The translations under genes and the position numbers were made by a program. The notes beneath the pieces were generated by a model that did not search any database, had not been told where the DNA came from, and was given only the letters and a program-made list of their open reading frames with translations. 64,000 bases of DNA from assembly GCF_042697365.1 (NCBI RefSeq), contig NZ_CP137604.1; one strand, written 5' to 3'. The first letter of the stretch is position 1. Each line of letters begins with the position of its first letter. The DNA comes from Brucella pseudintermedia. Its GTDB lineage: Bacteria; Pseudomonadota; Alphaproteobacteria; Rhizobiales; Rhizobiaceae. Positions 25,833-33,983 of this stretch are shown here, piece by piece.

Positions 25833-26792
25833 ATGACAATGACTGTAGAGGCCGGGACGGCTGAAACAGGCGGTACGGGCAAGGGGCCTTCGGGCAACGG
25901 CCTGACGGACCGCCTTTCCATGCGCACAAGACGGTTGATTTGGGTGTGGAGCTTTCTGGCTCTCCCGATCCTGTTCTATTCGGTCATCCGCTTTTACCCG
26001 ACGATAGAGGCTTTCTGGCTGTCGCTTACCGACTGGGACCTGATGAACCCGCCAAAGTTCATTGGCTTCGCCAATTACCAGAAGCTTTTCGCCGATCCCG
26101 AATTCTGGAAAGTGTTCAGGAACACTTTCACCTATCTTCTGGTCGGCACGCCGATCAGCCTCGTGGTGGCGTTCACAATCGCCTATTTCCTGGATCGCGT
26201 GCGCGTGATGCACGGGTTCATTCGTGCGCTCTACTTCCTGCCTTACCTCACCACGGCAGCGGCCATGGCATGGGTCTGGCGCTGGTTCTACCAGCCAGCC
26301 CCCATCGGCTTCATCAATAATATCCTGAATGCGCTGGGCCTTCCGCAGCAGGGGTTTCTGCGCTCGGTCGATCAGGGTCTCTATGCGATCATGGCGACAT
26401 CCATCTGGGCCGGTCTCGGCTTCCAGATCATCATCTTCATGGCGGGGCTGCGCGCTGTTCCCAACACCTTCTACGAAGCCGCGCGCATTGACGGCCTCGG
26501 CGAATGGGCGATCTTGCGCAAGATCACGATCCCGCTTTTGAAACCGACCACGGTATTCCTCGTCGTCTTTTCGTCCATCGGCTTCCTGCGCATCTTCGAT
26601 CAGGTCTACAACATGACCACGAACGATCCCGGCGGCCCGCTCGGCTCCACCAAGCCGCTGGTGCTGATGATCTATCAGACGGCCTTCTCCTCCTATGCGA
26701 TGGGTTATGCGGCAGCGCAAACCGTCGTCCTCTTCACCATCCTGCTTTGCGTCTCGCTGTTGCAACTCTGGATTCTGAGGGAAAAGAAATGA
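25833..26792 (+). CDS. Sugar ABC transporter permease (UgpA/MalF type)
   Basis: A 319-residue inner-membrane permease with six predicted helices after a Gly-rich cytoplasmic N-terminus. The EAA loop reads YEAARIDGLGEWAILRKITIPLL (about residues 214-236), and DWDLMNPPKFIGFANYQKLF precedes the second helix, as in MalF/UgpA. It overlaps the next permease gene by four bases (ATGA at 26789-26792). The C-terminus LQLWILREKK is typical of this subunit. Confidence 0.93.
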   Translation: MTMTVEAGTAETGGTGKGPSGNGLTDRLSMRTRRLIWVWSFLALPILFYSVIRFYPTIEAFWLSLTDWDLMNPPKFIGFANYQKLFADPEFWKVFRNTFTYLLVGTPISLVVAFTIAYFLDRVRVMHGFIRALYFLPYLTTAAAMAWVWRWFYQPAPIGFINNILNALGLPQQGFLRSVDQGLYAIMATSIWAGLGFQIIIFMAGLRAVPNTFYEAARIDGLGEWAILRKITIPLLKPTTVFLVVFSSIGFLRIFDQVYNMTTNDPGGPLGSTKPLVLMIYQTAFSSYAMGYAAAQTVVLFTILLCVSLLQLWILREKK

Positions 26793-27640
26793 CAGCGTCC
26801 GCCCAAACGAAACCGCTCCCCTTCCAGAATCTTCGGCCCGGCCGCATCGTGACATGGACGCTGCTGCTCATCGGCGGTCTCATCATGATCACGCCGCTGG
26901 CTTTCATGTTCTCCACCTCGCTCAAGACGGCAGGACAGGTCTATGACCTGCGCCTGATTCCGGCAGAGCCGACATTGCAGAACTACGTCACCATCCTTGC
27001 CGATGGCCGCTTCATTCGCTGGTTCCTGAATTCCATGATCGTTGCGGTCGTGGTCACGCTGTCGAACGTCTTCTTCGACAGTCTCGTCGGCTACACGCTG
27101 GCGAAATTCCAGTTCCGCGGACGCTATTTCATCTTCCTCGCCATCCTCTCCACGCTGATGATCCCCACCGAAATGCTGGTGATCCCGTGGTATCTGATGT
27201 CGAGCAAGCTCGGCTGGCTGGATAGCTACTGGGGCATCATGTTCCCCGGCATGATGACGGCCTTCGGCACGTTCCTCATGAAGCAGTTCTTTGAAGGCGT
27301 TCCCAACGACTTTCTGGAAGCTGCCCGCGTCGACGGCCTCAACGAATTCCAGATCTGGTGGAAAGTCGCCATGCCGCTGGTGACGCCTGCGCTGTCGGCG
27401 CTTGCGATCTTCACCTTCCTCGGCAACTGGACCGCCTTCTTCTGGCCGCTGATCGTCGCCACCAGCCCGGAGCTTTACACGCTGCCGGTCGGGCTTTCGA
27501 GCTTCGCCGTCGAGCAGTCCATCCAGTGGGAAATGATCATGACTGGCGCGGCCATCGCCACGCTTCCCACGCTCGTCGTCTTTCTTCTTCTCCAGCGTTA
27601 CATCGTGCGCGGTGTCATGCTCGCTGGCCTCAAGGGTTGA
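26789..27640 (+). CDS. Sugar ABC transporter permease (UgpE/MalG type)
   Basis: A 283-residue six-helix permease partner. Its EAA motif is LEAARVDGLNEFQIWWKVAMPLV (about residues 174-196), and STSLKTAGQVYDLRLIPAEPTLQNYV follows TM1, as in MalG/UgpE. The start ATG lies within the previous gene's stop (ATGA). A longer frame opens at 26504, but its first 95 codons merely read the upstream permease out of frame. The lyase gene follows after three bases. Confidence 0.93.
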   Translation: MTASAQTKPLPFQNLRPGRIVTWTLLLIGGLIMITPLAFMFSTSLKTAGQVYDLRLIPAEPTLQNYVTILADGRFIRWFLNSMIVAVVVTLSNVFFDSLVGYTLAKFQFRGRYFIFLAILSTLMIPTEMLVIPWYLMSSKLGWLDSYWGIMFPGMMTAFGTFLMKQFFEGVPNDFLEAARVDGLNEFQIWWKVAMPLVTPALSALAIFTFLGNWTAFFWPLIVATSPELYTLPVGLSSFAVEQSIQWEMIMTGAAIATLPTLVVFLLLQRYIVRGVMLAGLKG

Positions 27641-27643
27641 ACC

Positions 27644-29158
27644 ATGTCCGATCTCGATCCACGGCTGTCCGATAAAAGCGTCTTCCCCGATCCGGTTTAC
27701 AAGGAAACCGTGCTTCGCCCGCTTTTCGACGGCGCCAAGACCCATCATGTCGACGGCTTTCGCCGCATCGACCGCGCCCATCTCGTCATGCTGGTTGAAA
27801 CCGGCATTCTCGACCGCGAGCAGGCCGCAGCCATTGCCGGTGCGCTGGAAGCCATCGACAAGGAAATCGATCCTTCAAAGCTTACCTATACGGGTGAAGT
27901 AGAGGACTTCTTCTTCCTCATCGAAAAGGAGCTGAAGGCCCGCATCGGTGCCGATATTGCCGGTCGCCTTCACACGGCGCGCTCGCGCAACGACATCGAC
28001 CACACCCTGTTCAAGCTTGGCCTGAAAGCCCGCATCGACACGCTGATGGCGCAGGCGCGCAATCTGCTGGATAGCATGGTTGCCGCAGCGACACGCGAAA
28101 AACAGACGCTGATCGTCGCCTATACGCACGGTCAGCCTGCACAGCCATCGACCTTCGGCCATTATCTTTCGGCGGCAATTGAGGTTCTCGTCCGCGACAT
28201 GGAACGGATGGAAGCCGCGCGCGCCATCGTCAACCTGTCGCCCATGGGGGCGGCGGCCATCACCACCTCAGGCTTCCCTATTGACCGCGCACAGGTCGCC
28301 AGCCTGTTGGGCTTTGCCGCCCCCTTGCCGAATTCCTATAGCTGCATCGCGGGGGTGGACTACATCACCTCCACCTATTCGGCGCTGGAACTGATGTTCG
28401 TGCATCTTGGGCGTCTCATTCAGGACTTCCAGTTCTGGACCAGTTTCGAGGTCGGCCAGATTTATGTGCCGAACGCTTTCGTGCAGATTTCGTCGATCAT
28501 GCCGCAGAAGCGCAATCCGGTTCCAATCGAACATATGCGCCATCTGGCAAGCCAGACCATGGGCCGCGCCCGCACGGTGCTCGATGTGATGCACAACACG
28601 CCTTTCACTGACATGAACGACAGTGAAGGCGAAACGCAACAGATGGGCTATGAGGCGTTCGCTTCAGCTGGCCGCGTGCTTGATCTTCTGGCCGCGTTCA
28701 TCGGCGCGATCCGCATCGATCCGGCGCGTGTCGCCGAAAACATCCGCCGCTCCTGCATCACCATCACGGAACTTGCGGATTCGCTGGTGCGCATCGAAGG
28801 GCTTTCGTTCCGGCAGGCGCATGAAATCGCCGCCAGGGTTGCGCGGGCGGTCGTTGCCATGGGCGGCGGTCTGGAAAAGGACGGTTTTGAGCCTTTCCTC
28901 GAAGCTTTCCGCGAATCCGCCGGGCGCGAGCCGTCCTTCGGGCGCGAGAAATTCGAGGAGCTGGTCTCGCCGCAGCATTTCGTGGTGGTGCGGGATCGTC
29001 TGGGCGGTCCGGCGCCAACAGCGATGGATGCAGCGCTGGCGCGGCATAAGGCCGAGGCCGACCGCTTCAGGGCGCTGGCCGTCGATCACGCAGCCGCCGA
29101 GGCAAAGGCTGCGCGCGAACTCAATGATAAATTCAGTGCACTTGTGGAGACCCGCTGA
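27644..29158 (+). CDS. Argininosuccinate-lyase-like enzyme in a sugar operon
   Basis: A 504-residue member of the fumarase/aspartase superfamily, closest to argininosuccinate lyase. It has HTARSRND (residues 110-117, normally HTGRSRND), THGQPAQPST (161-170, ASL usually THLQRAQP) and the flexible catalytic loop QISSIMPQKRNP (281-292), with Ser283/Ser284. The superfamily releases fumarate by beta-elimination from a substituted succinate. The diverged substrate loops and the place between ABC permease and ATPase genes argue against a housekeeping ArgH. I suspect a catabolic lyase acting on an imported succinyl- or malyl-linked compound. Its stop overlaps the ATPase start (TGATG). Confidence 0.85.
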   Translation: MSDLDPRLSDKSVFPDPVYKETVLRPLFDGAKTHHVDGFRRIDRAHLVMLVETGILDREQAAAIAGALEAIDKEIDPSKLTYTGEVEDFFFLIEKELKARIGADIAGRLHTARSRNDIDHTLFKLGLKARIDTLMAQARNLLDSMVAAATREKQTLIVAYTHGQPAQPSTFGHYLSAAIEVLVRDMERMEAARAIVNLSPMGAAAITTSGFPIDRAQVASLLGFAAPLPNSYSCIAGVDYITSTYSALELMFVHLGRLIQDFQFWTSFEVGQIYVPNAFVQISSIMPQKRNPVPIEHMRHLASQTMGRARTVLDVMHNTPFTDMNDSEGETQQMGYEAFASAGRVLDLLAAFIGAIRIDPARVAENIRRSCITITELADSLVRIEGLSFRQAHEIAARVARAVVAMGGGLEKDGFEPFLEAFRESAGREPSFGREKFEELVSPQHFVVVRDRLGGPAPTAMDAALARHKAEADRFRALAVDHAAAEAKAARELNDKFSALVETR

Positions 29159-30192
29159 TGGCAACCATCGAACTTGAAAAGCTGGTCAAGCGTTATGGCA
29201 AGGTCGAGGCGGTCCGGGCAATCGATCTCCAGATCAAGGATGGCGAATTCGTCGTTTTTGTTGGCCCTTCCGGCTGCGGCAAGTCCACAACCCTGCGCAT
29301 GATCGCGGGGCTTGAGGACATTTCCGGCGGTCATCTGAAGATTGGCGGCGAAGTCGTCAACGAACGCGATCCGAAGCAGCGCAACATCGCCATGGTGTTC
29401 CAGAACTATGCAATCTATCCGCATATGACGGTTCGCCAGAATATCGGCTTCGGGCTTTATACATCGAAACTGTCCAAGGCCGAGAAGGACAAACGGATCG
29501 AAGAAACCGGCAAGGCGCTCGGTCTCGAACCCTATCTCGACCGTCGCCCGGCGGCACTGTCCGGCGGCCAGCGCCAGCGCGTCGCCATCGGTCGCGCCAT
29601 GGTGCGCAACCCGTCGGCCTTCCTTTTCGATGAGCCGCTGTCGAACCTCGATGCCCAGCTTCGCGCACAGATGCGCATTGAAATCAAGAGCTTGCATCAG
29701 CGTCTTAAGACGACGACCGTTTATGTGACGCACGATCAGGTGGAAGCCATGACCATGGCCGACCGCATCGTGGTCATGCGCGACGGCCGCATTCTTCAGA
29801 CCGGCACGCCGACAGAGCTTTATGAAAACCCGACCGATGTGTTCACGGCGCGCTTCATCGGCAGCCCGTCGATGAACCTCATTGCAGGCCGTCGCAGCGG
29901 TGCGGGCGTTGAGCTTGCGCCTGATGGCGACATTCTGGTCGGCGTTCGTCCGCACGACCTGAAAGTCGAGGAGGGGACGGCCAATGGTCTATCGCTCACC
30001 GGCACGGTGACGGCGGTTGAGCCGCTCGGCGCGGAAACGCTGGTGCATCTTGATGTCAATGGCGTTTCGGTGATTGCAACCGCTCCGGGCAAGGTCATTC
30101 CGGCAACGGGCGGCACGCTTGCTGTGTCTGCGCCTGCCGGAAGCCTCTATCTCTTCGACGCGAAAACCGAGAAGAGTCTGGGCCGCCTATGA
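29158..30192 (+). CDS. Sugar ABC transporter ATPase (MalK/UgpC type)
   Basis: A 344-residue ATPase with Walker A GPSGCGKST (36-44), Q-loop QNYAIYPHM, signature LSGGQ (134-138), Walker B FLFDEP (155-160), switch His in VTHDQ, and the C-terminal MalK-like regulatory domain (GRRSGAGVELAPDG, GVRPHDLKVEEG, GAETLVHL). It powers the two permeases upstream. The start overlaps the lyase stop and its stop overlaps the kinase start (ATGA), showing tight operon coupling. Confidence 0.95.
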   Translation: MATIELEKLVKRYGKVEAVRAIDLQIKDGEFVVFVGPSGCGKSTTLRMIAGLEDISGGHLKIGGEVVNERDPKQRNIAMVFQNYAIYPHMTVRQNIGFGLYTSKLSKAEKDKRIEETGKALGLEPYLDRRPAALSGGQRQRVAIGRAMVRNPSAFLFDEPLSNLDAQLRAQMRIEIKSLHQRLKTTTVYVTHDQVEAMTMADRIVVMRDGRILQTGTPTELYENPTDVFTARFIGSPSMNLIAGRRSGAGVELAPDGDILVGVRPHDLKVEEGTANGLSLTGTVTAVEPLGAETLVHLDVNGVSVIATAPGKVIPATGGTLAVSAPAGSLYLFDAKTEKSLGRL

Positions 30193-31100
30193 TGCCGCAA
30201 CAATTCAAGCGTCCGGCTGTCCTCAGCATCGGACGGATTTACTGCGACCTCATCTTCACCGGGCTGCAATCGCTGCCGCAGCCGGGGCGCGAGATTTTCG
30301 CCGAAAACATGAAGATGGCGGCAGGTGGCGGCGCCTTTATTTCCGCTGCCCATCTTGCCCATGCGGGCAGGGCAGTGGCGCTGGTTGCACGGCTTGGCTT
30401 TGACGGCCTGTCACGCGGGCTGGAGCCGGACTTGAAGATCGATGGCGTCGACCTGCGCTTTCTGGAGCGCGCCGACGATGCCGGGCCGCAGGTGACGGTG
30501 GCCAGTGTGATCGGCAACGACCGCGCCTTCCTGTCGCGCCGCGCCGGTTCAGCGCTTCCCGCCACGCTTTCCGCCGCTTTGGCATGGAAGGATGCCGGGC
30601 ATCTGCACATCGCCGAATTTGCAACGCTGCACGAAATTCCAGGTCTCGTGCAGCAGGCAAAGGCTGCCGGACTTTCCGTCTCGCTCGACCCGAGCTGGGA
30701 TGAGACCCTGATCTATGATCCCGGCCTGCTCGCGGCCTGTGAGGGCGTCGACATCTTCCTGCCCAACCGTGAAGAAGCGCAGGCCATCACCGGCCATGAC
30801 GATCCGGCGAAGGCGCTCGATGCGCTTGCAGGTCATTTTCCCGTTGTCGCATTGAAGGGCGGCGGTGAGGGCGCGTGGCTTCGCACTGCCGAAGCCGACA
30901 TTCACATGGCGGCAAAAGACGTGCCGGTTATCGACACGACCGGAGCGGGCGATGCCTTCAATGCAGGCTTCATCGATTCGTGGCTTGAAGGCCATGACGT
31001 CCATCGGGCACTCACTGCCGGGATCGAATATGGGAGCCTCGCCGTGCAAGCGGCAGGCGGCGCATCCATCCTGCGCTCGTCTGAGCGGCTGGCGGGATAA
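30189..31100 (+). CDS. PfkB-family carbohydrate kinase
   Basis: A 303-residue ribokinase-fold kinase. The N-terminal MAAGGGAFISAAHLAHAGRAVALVARLGFDG is the sugar-binding signature. PVIDTTGAGDAFNAGF near residues 250-266 is PfkB signature 2 with the catalytic Asp. It should phosphorylate the sugar delivered or released by the operon. Relatives act on ribose, fructose, KDG, pseudouridine and others, so the substrate is open. It is the last gene of the operon and a GC-rich hairpin follows. Confidence 0.9.
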   Translation: MMPQQFKRPAVLSIGRIYCDLIFTGLQSLPQPGREIFAENMKMAAGGGAFISAAHLAHAGRAVALVARLGFDGLSRGLEPDLKIDGVDLRFLERADDAGPQVTVASVIGNDRAFLSRRAGSALPATLSAALAWKDAGHLHIAEFATLHEIPGLVQQAKAAGLSVSLDPSWDETLIYDPGLLAACEGVDIFLPNREEAQAITGHDDPAKALDALAGHFPVVALKGGGEGAWLRTAEADIHMAAKDVPVIDTTGAGDAFNAGFIDSWLEGHDVHRALTAGIEYGSLAVQAAGGASILRSSERLAG

Positions 31101-31102
31101 GG

Positions 31103-31135
31103 TTCAGGGCGGTGGCCCAATGCCCACCGCCCGAA
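31103..31135 (+). terminator. Possible terminator of the sugar operon
   Basis: A nine-bp perfect stem, GGGCGGTGG at 31107-31115 with CCACCGCCC at 31124-31132, extended by TTC/GAA across one bulged A. There is no immediate T-run; GTGTTTTCC follows ten bases later. Confidence 0.6.
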
Positions 31136-31368
31136 CAATGTGTTTTCCTGTTCCGTCAGCAAAACCGACACCGAGTTCCGATTTGCCGTTGGCGCTAATC
31201 GGTGTTTTTCGGCTGGCCGTTTTTCTTTTGGCTGATCCTTTTGCCGCGGCACGGGAGTGCTTGTAGAAAAACACAAGAAAGACGCCAGATGCTGATTTTT
31301 GCACTTGCGCTTGTCGCATGAATTGCCTAAACGGCTCTCACAGCGACTGGCCACTAGGCGAAACAGTC

Positions 31369-31444
<76 letters not shown>

Positions 31445-31587
31445 GTTTTTCATAATAATATCAATTACTTAGATGGTCGCCTCGGCGGCCTTTATTTTTA
31501 CCGCCACCAAAACTCCCTCACTCCATCGATGCGTGAAGTCCGATTTTTTGATATCTTTCATTTCTTGGGGAATAAAACGGAGGGGAA

Positions 31588-31812
31588 ATGATGCTTGTGA
31601 AAGTCAGAGCAGCTCGGCGCGAAGGTTCAAATTCCGCGACAATCTACGATAAACCGATTAGTGAAGCTCACGTCGAAGCCACGTCTGAACGAGGAATGCA
31701 AATCTCATTTGTGGCATCTGGTATCTATGGTCCAGATCGCCAAAATGCTAGATATCGGTACACTGTTGTATTGTCACCTGATGAACTGATTCTCTTGAAA
31801 GTCACGAATTAA
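31588..31812 (+). CDS. Hypothetical protein beside tRNA-Val
   Basis: A 74-residue soluble protein, mostly beta-predicted (GMQISFVASGIYG, ARYRYTVVLSPDELILLKV). A strong ribosome site (GGAGGGG) lies just before two adjacent ATG codons. Codon use is more AT-rich than in the neighbouring catabolic operon. I do not recognise the family. It is the first gene of the accessory block after the tRNA. Confidence 0.55.
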   Translation: MMLVKVRAARREGSNSATIYDKPISEAHVEATSERGMQISFVASGIYGPDRQNARYRYTVVLSPDELILLKVTN

Positions 31813-31993
31813 TCGGTTTATGTTCCTGACAACATATTTGGCTTTATGTCGTAAAAGACATATTCCTGCGCGGTAATAATCGGCGTCCAAATGCCCTCAA
31901 ATCACCGAGCGGTAATACGCGTTGTCGGCTATCCATTTCAATTTGAGATGATTTGCGTTTGTCACTTATATGTTACAAACGCAGACAACAAAA

Positions 31994-32011
31994 AGGCCTC
32001 CGAAGAAGCCT
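31994..32011 (-). terminator. Terminator of the minus-strand accessory ORFs
   Basis: On the minus strand, AGGCTTC pairs with GAGGCCT around a TTCG tetraloop (one G-U pair), followed by TTTTTGTT. It lies downstream of the ORF ending at 32070 and supports that frame being transcribed. Confidence 0.8.
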
Positions 32012-32069
32012 GTTTTAAAAGTCGGAATACAATGTTTTCCTGCTGTGCGATTACAATGTTTTGTTGCAG

Positions 32070-32318
32070 TTACGCGGCCACCAGGACTAGGCCGTCCTCA
32101 TATTTGCGGGCTAGCTGTATGAGATCGCCGAGTGTAGCCGTGCGGCCATCCAACCGCCACAAGCGTTCATTGATCTGACTCACGCGGTGCCCTTCCTCAC
32201 GCAAAAGCCAGATCATATGAGCTTCAGAAATCGGCAACGACTTCGGTGACTCACCCTTCAACGAGTTTCGATGGGCATCCAGTGCAAGTGCTGCGGCCGC
32301 ACCATGATATCCCCTCAC
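32070..32318 (-). CDS. Hypothetical protein, downstream partner of IS-interrupted gene
   Basis: An 82-residue frame from GTG 32318, unrecognised, mixed helical (ISEAHMIWLLREEGHRV, INERLWRLDGRTATLGDLIQLARKYEDG). With the IS removed, the upstream 36-codon ORF would end in TGA overlapping this GTG (GTGA at 32315-32318), a typical coupled pair. A strong terminator follows. The IS inserted 12 bp before this start, so the gene has lost its native promoter and coupling and is probably silent or read from the IS. Confidence 0.45.
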   Translation of the reverse strand: MRGYHGAAAALALDAHRNSLKGESPKSLPISEAHMIWLLREEGHRVSQINERLWRLDGRTATLGDLIQLARKYEDGLVLVAA

Positions 32319-32329
32319 GACATCGCGCC

Positions 32330-32333
32330 AGTC
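32330..32333 (+). repeat. Left target-site duplication AGTC
   Basis: AGTC here and AGTC at 33601-33604 flank the IS exactly outside its inverted repeats, the 4-bp duplication expected of IS3-family insertion. Confidence 0.8.
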
Positions 32334-32397
32334 TGGTCTGCCCCCTGAAAAGTGGTCCTCCCTGAAGTAGGCTATTGAGCCGTAGGAGGACGTTGGA

Positions 32398-32676
32398 ATG
32401 CCCCAGAAGAAGCACAAACCCGAAGAGATCGTCGCGAAGCTGCGCCAGGTCGATGTTCTGCTGTCGCAAGGAAAATCGGTTGGCGAGGCGGTTCGCACGA
32501 TCGGCGTGACGCAGTTCACGTATTACCGCTGGCGCAAGGAGTTCGGCGGCCTGAAGGGTGACCAGGTGAAGCGGCTGAAGGAGCTTGAGAAAGAGAACGA
32601 CCGTCTGCGCAAGGCTGTGTCGGACCTGACGCTCGAGAAGCTGATCCTGAAAGAGGCTGCCTCGGGAAACTATTGA
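32398..32676 (+). CDS. IS3-family transposase OrfA
   Basis: A 92-residue DNA-binding subunit. It has the HTH_Tnp_1 helix-turn-helix (KPEEIVAKLRQVDVLLSQG, then VGEAVRTIGVTQFTYYRWRKE) and a leucine-zipper-like C-terminus (KRLKELEKENDRLRKAVSDL). GTAGGAGGA lies upstream of the ATG. It overlaps orfB in the -1 frame, so a full OrfAB transposase would be made by programmed -1 frameshifting near AAAG-containing sequence at 32648-32652. Confidence 0.93.
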   Translation: MPQKKHKPEEIVAKLRQVDVLLSQGKSVGEAVRTIGVTQFTYYRWRKEFGGLKGDQVKRLKELEKENDRLRKAVSDLTLEKLILKEAASGNY

Positions 32677-33566
32677 GCCCCGCCCGTCGTCGTCACTGCG
32701 TCGACCATGTCGTGGCGAAGTTCTCCGTCTCGGAGCGGTTTGCCTGCAAGGTTCTCGGCCAGCATCGTTCGACCCAGCGCAAGAAGCCGCACGGCCGACC
32801 CGATGAAGAGGCATTGACCGCCGACATTATCCGGCTCGCTTCCCGGTATGGCCGCTATGGCTATCGCAGGATCACGGCGATGCTGCGGTCTGAAGGCTGG
32901 ACGGTGAACGCCAAGCGTGTCGAACGGATCTGGCGGCGGGAGGGGCTGAAGGTTCCCCAGAAGCAACCGAAGAAGGGGCGGCTCTGGTTGAATGACGGAT
33001 CGTGCATCCGGCTTCGACCCGAGCATCCAAACCATGTCTGGTCCTATGACTTCGTCGAGGGTCGGACCCACGATGGCAGGAGATTCCGCATGCTCAACAT
33101 CATCGACGAGTTCACCAGGGAATGCCTTGCAATCCGCATCGATCGCAAGCTCAACTCGACCGACGTCATCGACGCCCTGTCGGACCTGTTCATCCTGCGT
33201 GGTGTGCCCGGCCATGTCCGTTCCGACAACGGCCCGGAGTTCATCGCCAAGGCTGTACGGGAGTGGATCGTAGCCGTCGGCGCAAAGACAGCGTTCATCG
33301 AACCTGGAAGCCCTTGGGAGAACGGCTACTGCGAGAGCTTCAACTCGAAGCTCCGCGACGAACTGCTCGACGGTGAGATCTTCTACAGCCTCGCCGAGGC
33401 CAAGATCATCATCGAAGCCTGGCGGCGGTACTACAACACCGAGAGGCCACACTCGTCGCTTGGATACAAGCCACCGGCACCCGAGGCCATCATCTGGCCT
33501 GCGCCAGCAAGCGGAGCAGCACCGTCATCTGCCCAGGCAATAGCCCCAAGGCCGAACATGAACTAA
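32673..33566 (+). CDS. IS3-family transposase OrfB (rve integrase core)
   Basis: A 297-residue catalytic part with the DDE triad visible: Asp in WSYDFVEGRTHDG, Asp in RSDNGPEFIAKA, and Glu in ENGYCESFNSKLRDELL. The upstream HTH_21 region (RYGRYGYRRITAMLRSEGW, VERIWRREGLKVP) is intact. There are no internal stops, so the element looks active. The frame begins at TTG 32673, overlapping orfA's stop; the main product is expected as an OrfAB fusion. Confidence 0.93.
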   Translation: MSPARRRHCVDHVVAKFSVSERFACKVLGQHRSTQRKKPHGRPDEEALTADIIRLASRYGRYGYRRITAMLRSEGWTVNAKRVERIWRREGLKVPQKQPKKGRLWLNDGSCIRLRPEHPNHVWSYDFVEGRTHDGRRFRMLNIIDEFTRECLAIRIDRKLNSTDVIDALSDLFILRGVPGHVRSDNGPEFIAKAVREWIVAVGAKTAFIEPGSPWENGYCESFNSKLRDELLDGEIFYSLAEAKIIIEAWRRYYNTERPHSSLGYKPPAPEAIIWPAPASGAAPSSAQAIAPRPNMN

Positions 33567-33600
33567 GATTGAAACCGGACCACCCTATGGGGTCAGGCCA

Positions 33601-33604
33601 AGTC
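33601..33604 (+). repeat. Right target-site duplication AGTC
   Basis: Matches AGTC at 32330-32333 on the other side of the IS. Confidence 0.8.
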
Positions 33605-33696
33605 GCATTCTTGATGAACGCATCAAGTTTTTCTTCCATGCGCGCTTGGGATACAAGGAGCTGTAAAATCTTCTCTGTCGGAAAATCTGAAGGCAT
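33601..33696 (-). pseudogene. Short gene interrupted by the IS element
   Basis: From ATG 33696 the frame encodes about 32 residues (MPSDFPTEKILQLLVSQARM then EEKLDAFIKNAT) before reaching the IS. With the IS and one AGTC copy removed, it would add GAMS and stop in the GTGA overlap with the next ORF (36 residues in all). In the present sequence it reads into IS sequence as a 68-residue hybrid. The peptide is amphipathic and helical; its function is unknown. There is no clear ribosome site. Confidence 0.45.
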
Positions 33697-33840
33697 AAAA
33701 ATGATCTCGTAAACATGTTTGCTTTACTTACCAGATCACGCTCCAGTGCAAGATTCTAGCTCTGTGCGGAGTCAGGCCTGTAGCGCGTAAAGTCGCCCGA
33801 TTTGCTAAAATAAACGAACGGGAAAATGCAACTTTGGATA

Positions 33841-33855
33841 TTAACCTTTTGTTAA
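33841..33855 (+). promoter_or_regulatory. CtrA-type site upstream of flagellin gene
   Basis: TTAA-N7-TTAA (TTAACCTTTTGTTAA) matches the alphaproteobacterial CtrA consensus. It lies 129-143 bp upstream of the flagellin ATG, in an AT-rich promoter region. CtrA control of motility genes is established in the class; binding here is inferred. Confidence 0.55.
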
Positions 33856-33867
33856 TATTTGCGCTAT

Positions 33868-33885
33868 AACTGTGAACTCACAGTT
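33868..33885 (+). promoter_or_regulatory. Perfect inverted repeat in flagellin leader
   Basis: AACTGTGA-AC-TCACAGTT, eight-bp arms with a two-base centre, 13 bp after the CtrA-type site. The tight centre suggests a dimeric protein-binding site more than an RNA hairpin. Confidence 0.5.
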
Positions 33886-33983
33886 GGGGCCTATGCCAAG
33901 CGCATATCGGTAGACATGATGTCGTTCTCAACTTTCGGTGAAATTCCGACTTGTCCCTTCCTTTCATTTTGGGGACTTTTTTT

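Larger units (their letters stand above)
32334..33600 (+). mobile_element. Complete IS3-family insertion sequence (1,267 bp)
   Basis: The ends are imperfect inverted repeats. The left starts TGGTCTGCCCCCTGAAAAGT; the right, read inward, starts TGGCCTGACCCCATAGGGTG; both run on to TGGTCC. A 4-bp AGTC duplication lies outside. It carries orfA and orfB in the -1 arrangement of IS3 elements. It sits near the 3' end of a short minus-strand gene. A truncated second copy of the left end is at 35.7-35.9 kb. Confidence 0.9.

Noticed and set aside
25806..27781. Long minus-strand frames opposite the two sugar permeases
   Set aside because: Antisense shadows of clearly identified permeases with intact EAA loops.
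31891..32178. 95-residue plus-strand frame near the IS
   Set aside because: No ribosome site; it overlaps the better supported minus-strand ORF and its terminator in antisense.
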